Source: Bacillota bacterium
Lineage (GTDB): Bacteria; Bacillota; Clostridia; Lachnospirales; Lachnospiraceae
DNA length: 12,704 nucleotides
Reading direction: 5' to 3'
Assembly: GCA_023458855.1 (NCBI GenBank)
Contig: JAEWWQ010000284.1
Coordinates: 1-12,704 of the forward strand
Below are positions 1 through 6,998 of this stretch, one piece after another. A program made the position numbers and the translations under genes. The notes beneath the pieces are model-generated. The model made no database searches, was not told the origin of the DNA, and was given only the letters and a program-made list of their open reading frames with translations. Numbering within the stretch: the first letter of the stretch is position 1; every line of letters starts with the position of its first letter.

Positions 1-33
1 GGATATTAGGGTTGTTATGAAAAAATTTAATCA

Positions 34-55
34 GATTTGCAGAACAAATGCAATC
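34..55 (+). promoter_or_regulatory. Small hairpin at the start of the amt leader
   Basis: The RNA can fold as ATTTG-CAGAA-CAAAT (35-49), or as GATT/AATC plus GCA/TGC with one bulged T (34-55). In a two-hairpin ANTAR-type leader this would be the place for the first hairpin. However, neither fold gives a six-base loop with A at position 1 and G at position 4, so it does not meet the usual ANTAR loop rule. The upstream end of the leader and its promoter are not clear in the 33 bases before it. Confidence 0.3.
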
Positions 56-73
56 GTTATCAAAGAAGATAAC
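56..73 (+). promoter_or_regulatory. Candidate antiterminator hairpin (ANTAR-type hexaloop) in the amt leader
   Basis: A perfect 6-bp stem GTTATC (56-61)/GATAAC (68-73) encloses the six-base loop AAAGAA, which has A at loop position 1 and G at position 4. That is the loop rule known for RNA targets of ANTAR antiterminators. The right arm (68-73) is also needed by the downstream terminator stem, where it pairs with 104-109, so the two structures exclude each other. The mutually exclusive pairing is seen directly. Binding by an ANTAR protein is inference; nitrogen genes are common ANTAR targets (NasR and NasT systems). Confidence 0.5.
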
Positions 74-116
74 ATATGAGATGGGAGAGGAGCCATCTGA
101 TAGGTTATCTTTTTTA
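66..116 (+). terminator. Intrinsic terminator / attenuator upstream of amt
   Basis: An outer 8-bp stem AAGATAAC (66-73)/GTTATCTT (104-111) and an inner 6-bp stem AGATGG (79-84)/CCATCT (93-98) are separated by a 5+5 internal loop. The U-run begins within the right arm (110-115). The hairpin ends 57 nt before the amt start, and no promoter-like -10 is visible between it and the gene. This argues that amt transcripts pass through it, making it an attenuator and not merely the terminator of an upstream gene. An upstream-gene terminator remains possible because the preceding gene is outside the window. Confidence 0.6.
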
Positions 117-171
117 GTTTCAGTCTATTCTGAAATGGGAGCATTGTTTCATGCAGACAAGGAGGAAAAAT

Positions 172-1461
172 ATGGGATTATCGGATTTAATAGCTAGCGG
201 CATGGGAGATGCAGAAGCGGCGGAATTATTGTTAAATATTGTGTGGACCTGTGTTGCAGCATTCTTAGTGTTTTTTATGCAGGCTGGATTTGCAATTGTA
301 GAAAGTGGTTTTACGAGAGCAAAAAATGCAGGTAATATTATTATGAAAAACTTAATGGATTTTGTATTAGGAAGTATATTCTTCTTTCTTTTAGGAGCCG
401 GGGTTATGTTTGGACCGGATCTGGCAGGTGTTGTTGGTTCGGGTGGATTCTTTGATCCATATGCACTTGCAGATGAAGCAGGATTTTTGAATGGACTGCC
501 GGTTGGTGTATTTCTTATTTTCCAGACTGTATTCTGTGCAACAGCTGCTACAATTGTAAGTGGAGCAATGGCTGAAAGAACAAAATTTTCCACATATTTG
601 ATTTATAGTGCATGTATTTCGATTTTTATCTATCCGGTAACCGGACATTGGATCTGGGGCGGCGGATGGCTTTCGGGAATAGGATTCCATGACTTTGCAG
701 GTTCTACCGCAGTACATATGGTAGGTGGCATATGTGCTTTTATTGGAGCAGCAATTGAGGGCCCGAGACTTGGAAAGTTTGAAAAAGACGGTAAAGTCAA
801 TGCAATTCCGGGACATAATATTGTAATAGGTGCTCTCGGTGTATTTATTCTTTGGTTCTGCTGGTTTGGATTTAACTGTGGTTCAACAGTTGCAGCAACA
901 ACATCAATTGGTGATATCGCTATGACAACAAATCTTGCAGCAGTTGCAGCAACGGCGACAGTGCTCTTTATCACATGGAAGCGTTACGGAAAACCTGATG
1001 TATCAATGACATTGAATGGCTCGCTGGCAGGTCTTGTAGCCATTACGGCAGGATGTGATGTTGTGTCTCCGTATGGAGCTATGGCAATTGGTGTGATAGC
1101 TGGTTTCGTTGTAGTATTTGTAGTAGAATTATTGGATAAAGTATTAAAAGTAGATGATCCTGTCGGAGCCGTAGCAGTACACGGCGGATGTGGTGCCGTT
1201 GGTACTATCCTCGTAGGTGTCTTTGCTAAATCTTCTGTACTTGCAGATATGGGAATGAGCAGATTCCAATTGATAGGTGTTCAGGCATTAGGTGTTATTT
1301 CGGTAATCGCATATGTTGGAGTCGCAGCCTTCATCCTGTTTACAGTTTTGAATAAGACAATCGGATTACATGTAAGTAAGGAAGAAGAGATTGATGGTCT
1401 TGATATCCATGAGCATAGCATGAGCGCTTATGCAAACTTCAGATTACATGATGATAGATAA
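172..1461 (+). CDS. amt: Ammonium transporter, Amt/AmtB family
   Basis: Membrane channel that takes up ammonium, about 429 residues, a normal length for Amt with about 11 membrane helices. Family marks include FVESGFTRAKN-like (here IVESGFTRAKNAGN) near residue 42, the GHWIWGGGWL segment, and two conserved pore histidines, H182 in AVHMVGG and H337 in AVHGGCGAVG. I chose the ATG at 172 because AAGGAGG at 159-165 lies 6 nt upstream; an in-frame ATG at 151 would put the ribosome binding site inside the gene. The C-terminal tail is short and ends LHDDR. No PII gene (glnK) follows, although the pair is common in other bacteria; a strong terminator closes the unit at once. Expression is probably controlled by the terminator/antiterminator leader at 56-116. 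Uncertainty lies only in whether ammonium is the sole substrate. Confidence 0.96.
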   Translation: MGLSDLIASGMGDAEAAELLLNIVWTCVAAFLVFFMQAGFAIVESGFTRAKNAGNIIMKNLMDFVLGSIFFFLLGAGVMFGPDLAGVVGSGGFFDPYALADEAGFLNGLPVGVFLIFQTVFCATAATIVSGAMAERTKFSTYLIYSACISIFIYPVTGHWIWGGGWLSGIGFHDFAGSTAVHMVGGICAFIGAAIEGPRLGKFEKDGKVNAIPGHNIVIGALGVFILWFCWFGFNCGSTVAATTSIGDIAMTTNLAAVAATATVLFITWKRYGKPDVSMTLNGSLAGLVAITAGCDVVSPYGAMAIGVIAGFVVVFVVELLDKVLKVDDPVGAVAVHGGCGAVGTILVGVFAKSSVLADMGMSRFQLIGVQALGVISVIAYVGVAAFILFTVLNKTIGLHVSKEEEIDGLDIHEHSMSAYANFRLHDDR

Positions 1462-1504
1462 TTACGCGTTTATCTAATCCCTTATTAGTTTAGTTATATA
1501 TTGT

Positions 1505-1546
1505 AAAACGAATCCCTGGAGCTTCCACCTCCGGGGATTTGTTTTG
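1505..1546 (+). terminator. Rho-independent terminator after amt
   Basis: The core stem AATCCCTGGAG (1511-1521)/CTCCGGGGATT (1529-1539) has 11 pairs with one G-U, and a 7-nt loop. It is extended by G1510-T1540 and AAAAC/GTTTT (1505-1509/1541-1545) to 17 pairs. The flanking A and T runs could let it work in both directions, but only the amt side has a gene ending here. Confidence 0.88.
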
Positions 1547-1608
1547 TCTAAAGAACAGGAAAAAAATGGAAGTATCTAAATGGGATGGAATAAAATTCAA
1601 AATAATAG

Positions 1609-1614
1609 TATAAT
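1609..1614 (+). promoter_or_regulatory. Possible -10 box for the DUF5722-like gene
   Basis: A perfect TATAAT lies 66 nt upstream of the start codon, after the amt terminator. The matching -35 position (1586-1591, TGGAAT, 17-bp spacer) is poor and there is no TG extension. The assignment rests on the -10 box and on the gene needing its own promoter downstream of a strong terminator. Confidence 0.4.
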
Positions 1615-1680
1615 AGTACTGAAAATAGATTAAAAATTAAGACAAACGACTGAAACAACATTCAAGGAGGAACAGAAGAT

Positions 1681-3303
1681 ATGAGAAGGAAGATTATATC
1701 AGTAATATCTGCACTTGCGTTAATAGTAATGCTTGCAATTTCTGGTGCTATTACGCCAAGTGCGACAGTTGTAGAAGCCGCAGGTTATACGACTGCAATA
1801 GTACAATGTGCTATTACAGGAGGGAATACAGTCAGCGTAATTGCTAATTCCTCCAATATTCCGGCAAGTGACGATGGCTTATTTTATTTATTTCAGGAGC
1901 CAATTTTTGGAGCGGGCGTAATGGGAGAATGCGTAGCCCAGACACCACAGGCAATAACGGCCGCATTTACAGTAGCGCTGAATAAGAGCCAGGCCAATTC
2001 AGCATTATTTTCAAAGTTTGTAATTGCAGTAAAGCAGGGCGGACAATATGTGCAGGTAAGTTCGGGGTCTTTCATTACGAATCCGGAAGCTTGTGCAACG
2101 CATACAGCAGGGCGTACTGTTACAGGTAAAAAAGGCCTGTTAGTTGATCCGGCAAAGATCGCCGGCAATGAAATTGTTGATCTTGGTGTAAAACAGGCAA
2201 TTTATAATATACCAATTGCAAATATTTGCGGACCCACAACAAATAAAAGTTATCCGACCATCAACTATTCCTATAATGGAAAGAGTTATCAGTTTAACGG
2301 ACTTGTTGTTGCGGAGTATGATCATGTCTTCAAAATATTAAGTAACAAAGGAATTGCAGTTACAGCGGTTCTTCTGAATAACTATTCGGTAGCATATGCG
2401 GATTTGATTCATCCGTTGGCAAAAGATGGTACGGTATCCAATTATTATGCTTTCAATACCGCAGAGCAGACAGGCGTGGATCACCTGGCAGCAATCGGTT
2501 CTTTTCTTGCCCAGAGATATTCTAATACAGGACATGGAAAAGTAGATAACTGGATTATTGGTAATGAGGTGACGGCAAGAACACAGTGGAATTATATTAC
2601 ATATATGGATACGAATTCCTATGCAGCTGAATATGCCAAAGCAGTCAGACTATTTTATAATGCGATCAAGAGTGAGAATGGACAGGCAAATGTGTATATA
2701 TCAATAGATCAGCAATGGGATCGCAATAGGAACGATCCTGCTAACTATGACGGCAGGGATCTGATAGATGCTCTGAACGCCAATATGACGGCGGAAGGAA
2801 ATATTGATTGGGGCGTTGCATGCCATCCTTATCCGGTACCATTAACGAATGCACAATTCTGGGCTAATTCAGCTTATTACAGGAATCTTGTGAAACATGC
2901 GGCAACATCTCCATTTTTGACCATGGAGAATATTGATGTTCTGACAGACTATATGTGCAGGGCAGATATGATATCACCAACGGGTCAGATAAGATCCATC
3001 CTATGTAGTGAAGTGGGCTATACCGCTGCCCAAGGAGAGGCAGTTCAGGCGGCAGCGCTGACTTATGGCTATATGGCAGCAGCAAGTAATCAGCATATCG
3101 ATGCCTTTATTGTTTCAAGGCAGACTGATACAGTAGCAGAAATTGTACAGGGATTATCCATGGGACTTACAAATCCGGATGGTTCCCATAAGCTTGCCTA
3201 TGAGTATTTCAAAAATATGGACGGCGCAAACGCGGCAACGTATGTAAATAATGCAAGTGCTGTAATTGGTGCAGATATTATGTCGTCAATTTCGCCAAGA
3301 TAG
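1681..3303 (+). CDS. Secreted DUF5722-like protein, probable TIM-barrel glycosidase fold
   Basis: A 540-residue exported protein. The N-terminus has a Sec signal: RRK, a hydrophobic stretch to about residue 22, and a likely cut near VEA-A at 34-35. Residues about 36-150 look like a beta-rich accessory domain; the rest resembles DUF5722, which I recognise from segments such as YNIPIAN and the DHLAAIGSFLAQRYS region. Two segments look like the catalytic strand ends of clan GH-A glycoside hydrolases: WIIGNE (E296, the 'NE' acid/base position) and LCSEVGY (E444, nucleophile position), 148 residues apart, with CHPYP (H382) between them. Enzyme activity is inference, and the substrate cannot be told. 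The start is supported by AAGGAGG at 1664-1670. No binding modules, sortase signal or surface-layer repeats are visible, so it is probably released or loosely held. The next gene, an SGNH hydrolase, is also exported. Confidence 0.75.
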   Translation: MRRKIISVISALALIVMLAISGAITPSATVVEAAGYTTAIVQCAITGGNTVSVIANSSNIPASDDGLFYLFQEPIFGAGVMGECVAQTPQAITAAFTVALNKSQANSALFSKFVIAVKQGGQYVQVSSGSFITNPEACATHTAGRTVTGKKGLLVDPAKIAGNEIVDLGVKQAIYNIPIANICGPTTNKSYPTINYSYNGKSYQFNGLVVAEYDHVFKILSNKGIAVTAVLLNNYSVAYADLIHPLAKDGTVSNYYAFNTAEQTGVDHLAAIGSFLAQRYSNTGHGKVDNWIIGNEVTARTQWNYITYMDTNSYAAEYAKAVRLFYNAIKSENGQANVYISIDQQWDRNRNDPANYDGRDLIDALNANMTAEGNIDWGVACHPYPVPLTNAQFWANSAYYRNLVKHAATSPFLTMENIDVLTDYMCRADMISPTGQIRSILCSEVGYTAAQGEAVQAAALTYGYMAAASNQHIDAFIVSRQTDTVAEIVQGLSMGLTNPDGSHKLAYEYFKNMDGANAATYVNNASAVIGADIMSSISPR

Positions 3304-3328
3304 TATAAGAGAATAAAAATAACATTCA

Positions 3329-3377
3329 AATTCGTCAGGTGCATAAGCTTTATTTATTGTTATGTACTTGGCGAATT
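3329..3377 (+). repeat. 18-bp imperfect inverted repeat (long hairpin) between the two exported-protein genes
   Basis: The left arm 3329-3346 pairs along its whole length with 3360-3377: 18 pairs including three G-U, around a 13-nt AT-rich loop (3347-3359). There is no U-run after it on the plus strand, so it is not a standard intrinsic terminator. It could stabilise mRNA ends or be a weak terminator. The right-arm motif CTTGGCGAATTG (3367-3378) can also pair with CAATTTCGCCAAG at the end of the upstream gene (3287-3299), giving an alternative fold. Confidence 0.6.
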
Positions 3378-3480
3378 GTAGTTGTAGTGTTATGCTAAGC
3401 TTAGGAGCAGGAAGGTTATGCATAACTGTTGCTGTGAAACCGTAAGGCTGAATAGTAATACAGGAAGGAAAATAAGTAAA

Positions 3481-4410
3481 ATGAATCCATTATATAGACG
3501 ATTTCTATGTACATGCGCATTGATAATCGGGTGTGTGGGAATTAAAATGGCAGTACACGCGGAGACAGCACCTCTGTCCATATACTTGAAGATGATGCAG
3601 CAGCATATCGCATATACAGGGCCTGGAACGGAATATGATCCGATGGGGTATGTGGAAAAGGATACGATTGCAATCGTATATGCCATGACTGATAATTATT
3701 GGTATCAGATCTACTACAAAGGTCAGATAGGATATATCAGCCATGATAATGTTACACTTTATACAGGTGGTGATGGTTCGATTGCGGGCACCAAATTAAC
3801 ATTTCCCCAGGGACAGCCAATCATTATGGATGCATTGGGTGACAGTATCACGGCGGGTGAAAAGTTGTTATCACAAAGTCAGACATATGCCGCTTTACTT
3901 GGGGAAAAAATAGGGGCTGCGGCAGTCTATAATTATGGTTTTGGCGGTTCCGCAGTTGCGGGAATTCATCCGGATAGATTTTTGGATCGATACTTATATA
4001 TGAATCCCAATGCAAATCTGATAACTGTATTCGGGGGTACCAATGATTACGGTTTTGACACGGCGCTTGGCAGTATGGGCGATCGTACCGGTGAGACTTA
4101 TTACGGCGGACTGAATCAGTTGATGAGTGGATTGAAGCAGATGTATCCAAATGCAGAAATCGTATTTATTACACCCTTGAAGCGTGAGAACGGTTTGAAG
4201 AAAAATAAGTATGGAAATACACTTGACCAATATGCACAGGCAGTAATCAATATGGCTGCATTCTATGACTACAGAGTAATCAATGTATATTCTCCGGAAA
4301 GTTTGAATTTTGCCGGTCAGAAAAGTGTATATATGAAGGATGGCATTCATCCAACAGCAAAAGCACATGAGATACTTGCTGAATATATTTATCAAAGTAT
4401 ATTTTCTTAA
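3481..4410 (+). CDS. Exported SGNH/GDSL hydrolase with N-terminal SH3b domain
   Basis: A serine esterase/lipase-fold enzyme, about 309 residues. A signal peptide (YRR, then a hydrophobic core, likely cut after VHA near residue 27) is followed by an SH3b-like domain (about 30-95), with the typical GPGTEYDPMGYVEKD and WYQIYYKGQIGYI segments that in other proteins bind cell wall. The SGNH domain has block I GDSIT (catalytic S122), a block II glycine in GFGGSA, block III GGTND (N188) and block V DGIHPT (D287, H290), so the active site is complete. It probably removes acyl groups from a cell-wall or extracellular glycan; this is inference from export and SH3b. The start is uncertain: an in-frame ATG at 3418 has AGGAG 10 nt upstream, but would put 21 extra residues including CCC before the signal peptide. 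I prefer 3481, preceded by AGGAAGG at 3462-3468. Confidence 0.82.
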   Translation: MNPLYRRFLCTCALIIGCVGIKMAVHAETAPLSIYLKMMQQHIAYTGPGTEYDPMGYVEKDTIAIVYAMTDNYWYQIYYKGQIGYISHDNVTLYTGGDGSIAGTKLTFPQGQPIIMDALGDSITAGEKLLSQSQTYAALLGEKIGAAAVYNYGFGGSAVAGIHPDRFLDRYLYMNPNANLITVFGGTNDYGFDTALGSMGDRTGETYYGGLNQLMSGLKQMYPNAEIVFITPLKRENGLKKNKYGNTLDQYAQAVINMAAFYDYRVINVYSPESLNFAGQKSVYMKDGIHPTAKAHEILAEYIYQSIFS

Positions 4411-4461
4411 GAACTTGTAATCTCTATTTGAGAGTTGTTATAATTCACGGAGGATTGACTA

Positions 4462-5742
4462 ATGATGAGACAAGAGAGCCTGAATACAACATTTTTGAAA
4501 ATGACAATTTTTCCATTATTAGGTTTGGGTATTCTGATTATGTTCTTTAGCTCGGGCACTTTTAAAAGCTCTATGCAGAGTGAAGTAAGAAGCGGTTTAA
4601 AAAATCTTGCAATTGCAGTCTTGAATACATATGATGTAGCATATCCGGGGGATTATGGTCTTCAGGCAGAAGGTGAAAAAGCTGTTGTTATAAAAAAAGG
4701 TGATTTTGTTATTAGCGGGAATTATGACATTATAGATAGTATTAAAGAAAAAACAGGAATCGATATTTCTATTTTTTATAAAGATACAAGAGTGCTTACG
4801 ACGATTTTGGATAGTAATGGAAAGCGCATTATTGGAACTGGTGCTCATGCTATGATCATGAAGGAAGTATACAAGAGTCAGAAGGAAGAATTCTATGACA
4901 ATGCTGTCATAAATGGTGTAAAGTATTTTGCATACTATGCACCGCTGTATAATAAAAATGGTACTTGTATAGGTATGATAGCCGTAGCAAAGCCTGCTGA
5001 AAAGGTAAATGGGATGATACTTAAATCTATCGCCCTTATTGTAGTACTTGCTATTTTTGCAATGATTTTAACGACCCTTGCAAGTCTGAAATTTACGAGA
5101 AAGATAATAGATATTATTAAAGAAATTAATACATTTTTAAGCAGTGTATCTTCCGGTAATCTGACTTCCCACCTGAATGAGAAAGTATTGGCGCGTAAAG
5201 ATGAGTTTGGTGAAATGGGGCGTTCTACTTTACATATGCAGAAGTCATTACGTGAATTGATTGAGCAGGATGCTTTAACAAAGATATATAATCGCAGAAG
5301 TGGTGAGATCAGAATCAGGAATGTGTATGAAAAAGCCCAAAAAACTGCTGAACCATTTGCAATAGCAATAGGAGACATTGATTTTTTTAAGAAGATAAAT
5401 GATACATATGGTCATGAAGCCGGCGATACAGTCCTTAAGAATGTTGCGCATATTTTGAATAAAGATATGCTTGGAAATGGTTTTGTGGCCCGTTGGGGTG
5501 GAGAAGAGTTCCTCATTGTATATGAAAGAAAGACATTGAAGGCAGCGGTCGAAGGGTTACAGGTCATATTGAATCATATCAATTCGTTTGAAGCGGTTTA
5601 TAATGAACACAAAATTAAAGTAACCATGACTTTTGGAGTTGCTGCCGGGGACTGCCAAAGGGGATTATACGACCTGCTAAAGGAGGCAGATGATAAGCTC
5701 TATTATGGAAAGCAAAACGGACGTAGTCAGATCATTGAATAA
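4462..5742 (+). CDS. Membrane-bound diguanylate cyclase: Cache-like sensor, HAMP, GGDEF
   Basis: Makes cyclic di-GMP from two GTP. Order: first membrane helix (about 12-31), extracellular sensor (about 33-180) resembling sCache_3 domains (IFYKDTRVLTTI, KRIIGTGAHA, KYFAYYAPLYNKNGTCIGMIAVAKP), second helix (about 186-208), HAMP-type linker (about 209-262) and GGDEF domain (about 268-426). The catalytic loop is RWGGEEF with GGEEF at 346-350; DALTKIYNRR at 270-279 and the GDIDFFKKINDTYGHEAGD segment are intact, so the domain should be active. The inhibitory I-site RxxD would fall at 337-340 but reads LGNG, so product inhibition by that route is not expected. The start ATG at 4462 follows GGAGG (4449-4453) by 8 nt. 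The gene is 51 nt after the SGNH gene and converges on the histidine kinase with a 6-bp gap. The ligand of the sensor is unknown. Confidence 0.93.
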   Translation: MMRQESLNTTFLKMTIFPLLGLGILIMFFSSGTFKSSMQSEVRSGLKNLAIAVLNTYDVAYPGDYGLQAEGEKAVVIKKGDFVISGNYDIIDSIKEKTGIDISIFYKDTRVLTTILDSNGKRIIGTGAHAMIMKEVYKSQKEEFYDNAVINGVKYFAYYAPLYNKNGTCIGMIAVAKPAEKVNGMILKSIALIVVLAIFAMILTTLASLKFTRKIIDIIKEINTFLSSVSSGNLTSHLNEKVLARKDEFGEMGRSTLHMQKSLRELIEQDALTKIYNRRSGEIRIRNVYEKAQKTAEPFAIAIGDIDFFKKINDTYGHEAGDTVLKNVAHILNKDMLGNGFVARWGGEEFLIVYERKTLKAAVEGLQVILNHINSFEAVYNEHKIKVTMTFGVAAGDCQRGLYDLLKEADDKLYYGKQNGRSQIIE

Positions 5743-5748
5743 GTAATA

Positions 5749-6969
5749 CTAAAAGCTGATTTCAAAGGTAGTGCCTGCGTATTCGGAGCTTCTGACTGCG
5801 ACTTTTCCGTGATGATGGTCAATAATACTTTTGGCAATTGCCAGTCCAAGACCATATCCGCCAGCCTTACGATCACGGGATTCGTCAGTACGGTAAAATC
5901 TTTCAAAAAGGTGTTTTTGCTGTTCCTCTGTAATTAAGCTGCCGGTATTGTGAATGTTAAGATGAATTTTATCTGTTTTATAGAGATGTATTGTTACAGT
6001 TCCTTTCGCTGATGCATATTTACAGGCATTATCCAGCAGGATACCGATTAATTGTTTCAATTCTTTTTCACTTCCCAGCATTTTAATATCAGGCGTAATC
6101 TCACTTTCTAATACAATTCCCTGCTCAAAAGCAATTGATTCAAACGGAAGAGAAGCACTCCATACCAGATCACTCATATTCAATTCACTTTTTATAGAAG
6201 GCAATTTTGAGGCGTCGGATTTTGCAAGGAAGAGCATGTCCTCCACTAGCTTTTTCATGCGTTCAGCCTCGTCTTTGACAAATAAAATCCATTTTTGCTG
6301 ACTCTCAATGGTATCTTTTTTATGATTCAGGATAATTCCTGCATTAGCAAGAATTACAGTCAAAGGAGTCTTTAATTCATGAGAGGCATCGGCAATAAAC
6401 TGGCGTTGACGTTCCCATGCTTCCTCAACAGGTCTGACAGACCATTTGGCAAGATATACACTGATCAGAAAAAATGCAAATAGGCCGCCTGCAGCAAAAA
6501 TGCATAATGTAAGAATTAAAGTGTGAAAAGATTGTACCTGAGTCTGCACATCAAGAAAAACAATGCGGATGCCGTCCGGATTGGACTTTTTCAGAAAGTA
6601 TAAATTTAGTGAGCGAATATAGCCCTTGTCAGCGGAGGAATCTAATGCATTGGCTATGGCGTCATTTAGATTTTCACCAGTAATTTCAACATTGTCGGTT
6701 GCAGTACTTGTAATGGAACCAGTGCTGTCAAGAACCACCCAGAAAGTAGTCGAAGGGTTGAATTTATTGTCTGCTTTAGGATTTCCGATTTCTACTTTTG
6801 GAATATTGGATCGGTTGGTCTCGTCCATGGTTCTTCCTAAGATATCCTGAAATTCGTGTTGCTGTCTGGAATAATTTGTGACTCCGACCAGGATAAAGGC
6901 TGTAAGAAGAATTGTGCTGACGGATATCATATTAATAAATACAAATTTTCTCTTTAATTTTTGAATCAT
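5749..6969 (-). CDS. Sensor histidine kinase (HisKA type), partner of the adjacent response regulator
   Basis: A 406-residue membrane kinase. Two helices (about 13-31 and 150-172) flank a 120-residue outside domain that I do not recognise. There is no clear HAMP domain; about 20 residues join the second helix to the HisKA domain. The phospho-acceptor is H197 in ASHELKTPL. The ATPase domain has an N box (LDNACKYA), an unusual G1 box with NTG where DNG/DxG is common, an F box (FERFYR) and G2 GGYGLGLAIAKS. The NTG form occurs in many clostridial kinases of this class, so I expect it to be active. The start is supported by AGGAG 5 nt before the ATG. It begins 29 nt after the response regulator stop, so the two form one operon. 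The stop codon (TAG) lies 6 bp from the end of the convergent cyclase gene. Confidence 0.95.
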   Translation of the reverse strand: MIQKLKRKFVFINMISVSTILLTAFILVGVTNYSRQQHEFQDILGRTMDETNRSNIPKVEIGNPKADNKFNPSTTFWVVLDSTGSITSTATDNVEITGENLNDAIANALDSSADKGYIRSLNLYFLKKSNPDGIRIVFLDVQTQVQSFHTLILTLCIFAAGGLFAFFLISVYLAKWSVRPVEEAWERQRQFIADASHELKTPLTVILANAGIILNHKKDTIESQQKWILFVKDEAERMKKLVEDMLFLAKSDASKLPSIKSELNMSDLVWSASLPFESIAFEQGIVLESEITPDIKMLGSEKELKQLIGILLDNACKYASAKGTVTIHLYKTDKIHLNIHNTGSLITEEQQKHLFERFYRTDESRDRKAGGYGLGLAIAKSIIDHHHGKVAVRSSEYAGTTFEISF

Positions 6970-6998
6970 AAAAACTCCTGTCTATGTGTAATAAATAA

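Noticed and set aside
391..816. Minus-strand reading frames inside the amt gene, and similar ones inside other genes
   Set aside because: They lie opposite clearly coding frames, lack ribosome binding sites and have cysteine- or proline-rich compositions typical of chance frames.
3395..3404. Palindrome CTAAGCTTAG upstream of the SGNH gene
   Set aside because: A 10-bp palindrome with no spacer or second copy is common by chance and has no clear link to a promoter here.
4415..4444. TTGTAA - 18 bp - TATAAT upstream of the diguanylate cyclase gene, a fair promoter match
   Set aside because: Transcription would start near 4451, inside the Shine-Dalgarno sequence (4449-4453), leaving no usable leader. 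It may be chance in AT-rich DNA, so it is not listed as a promoter.
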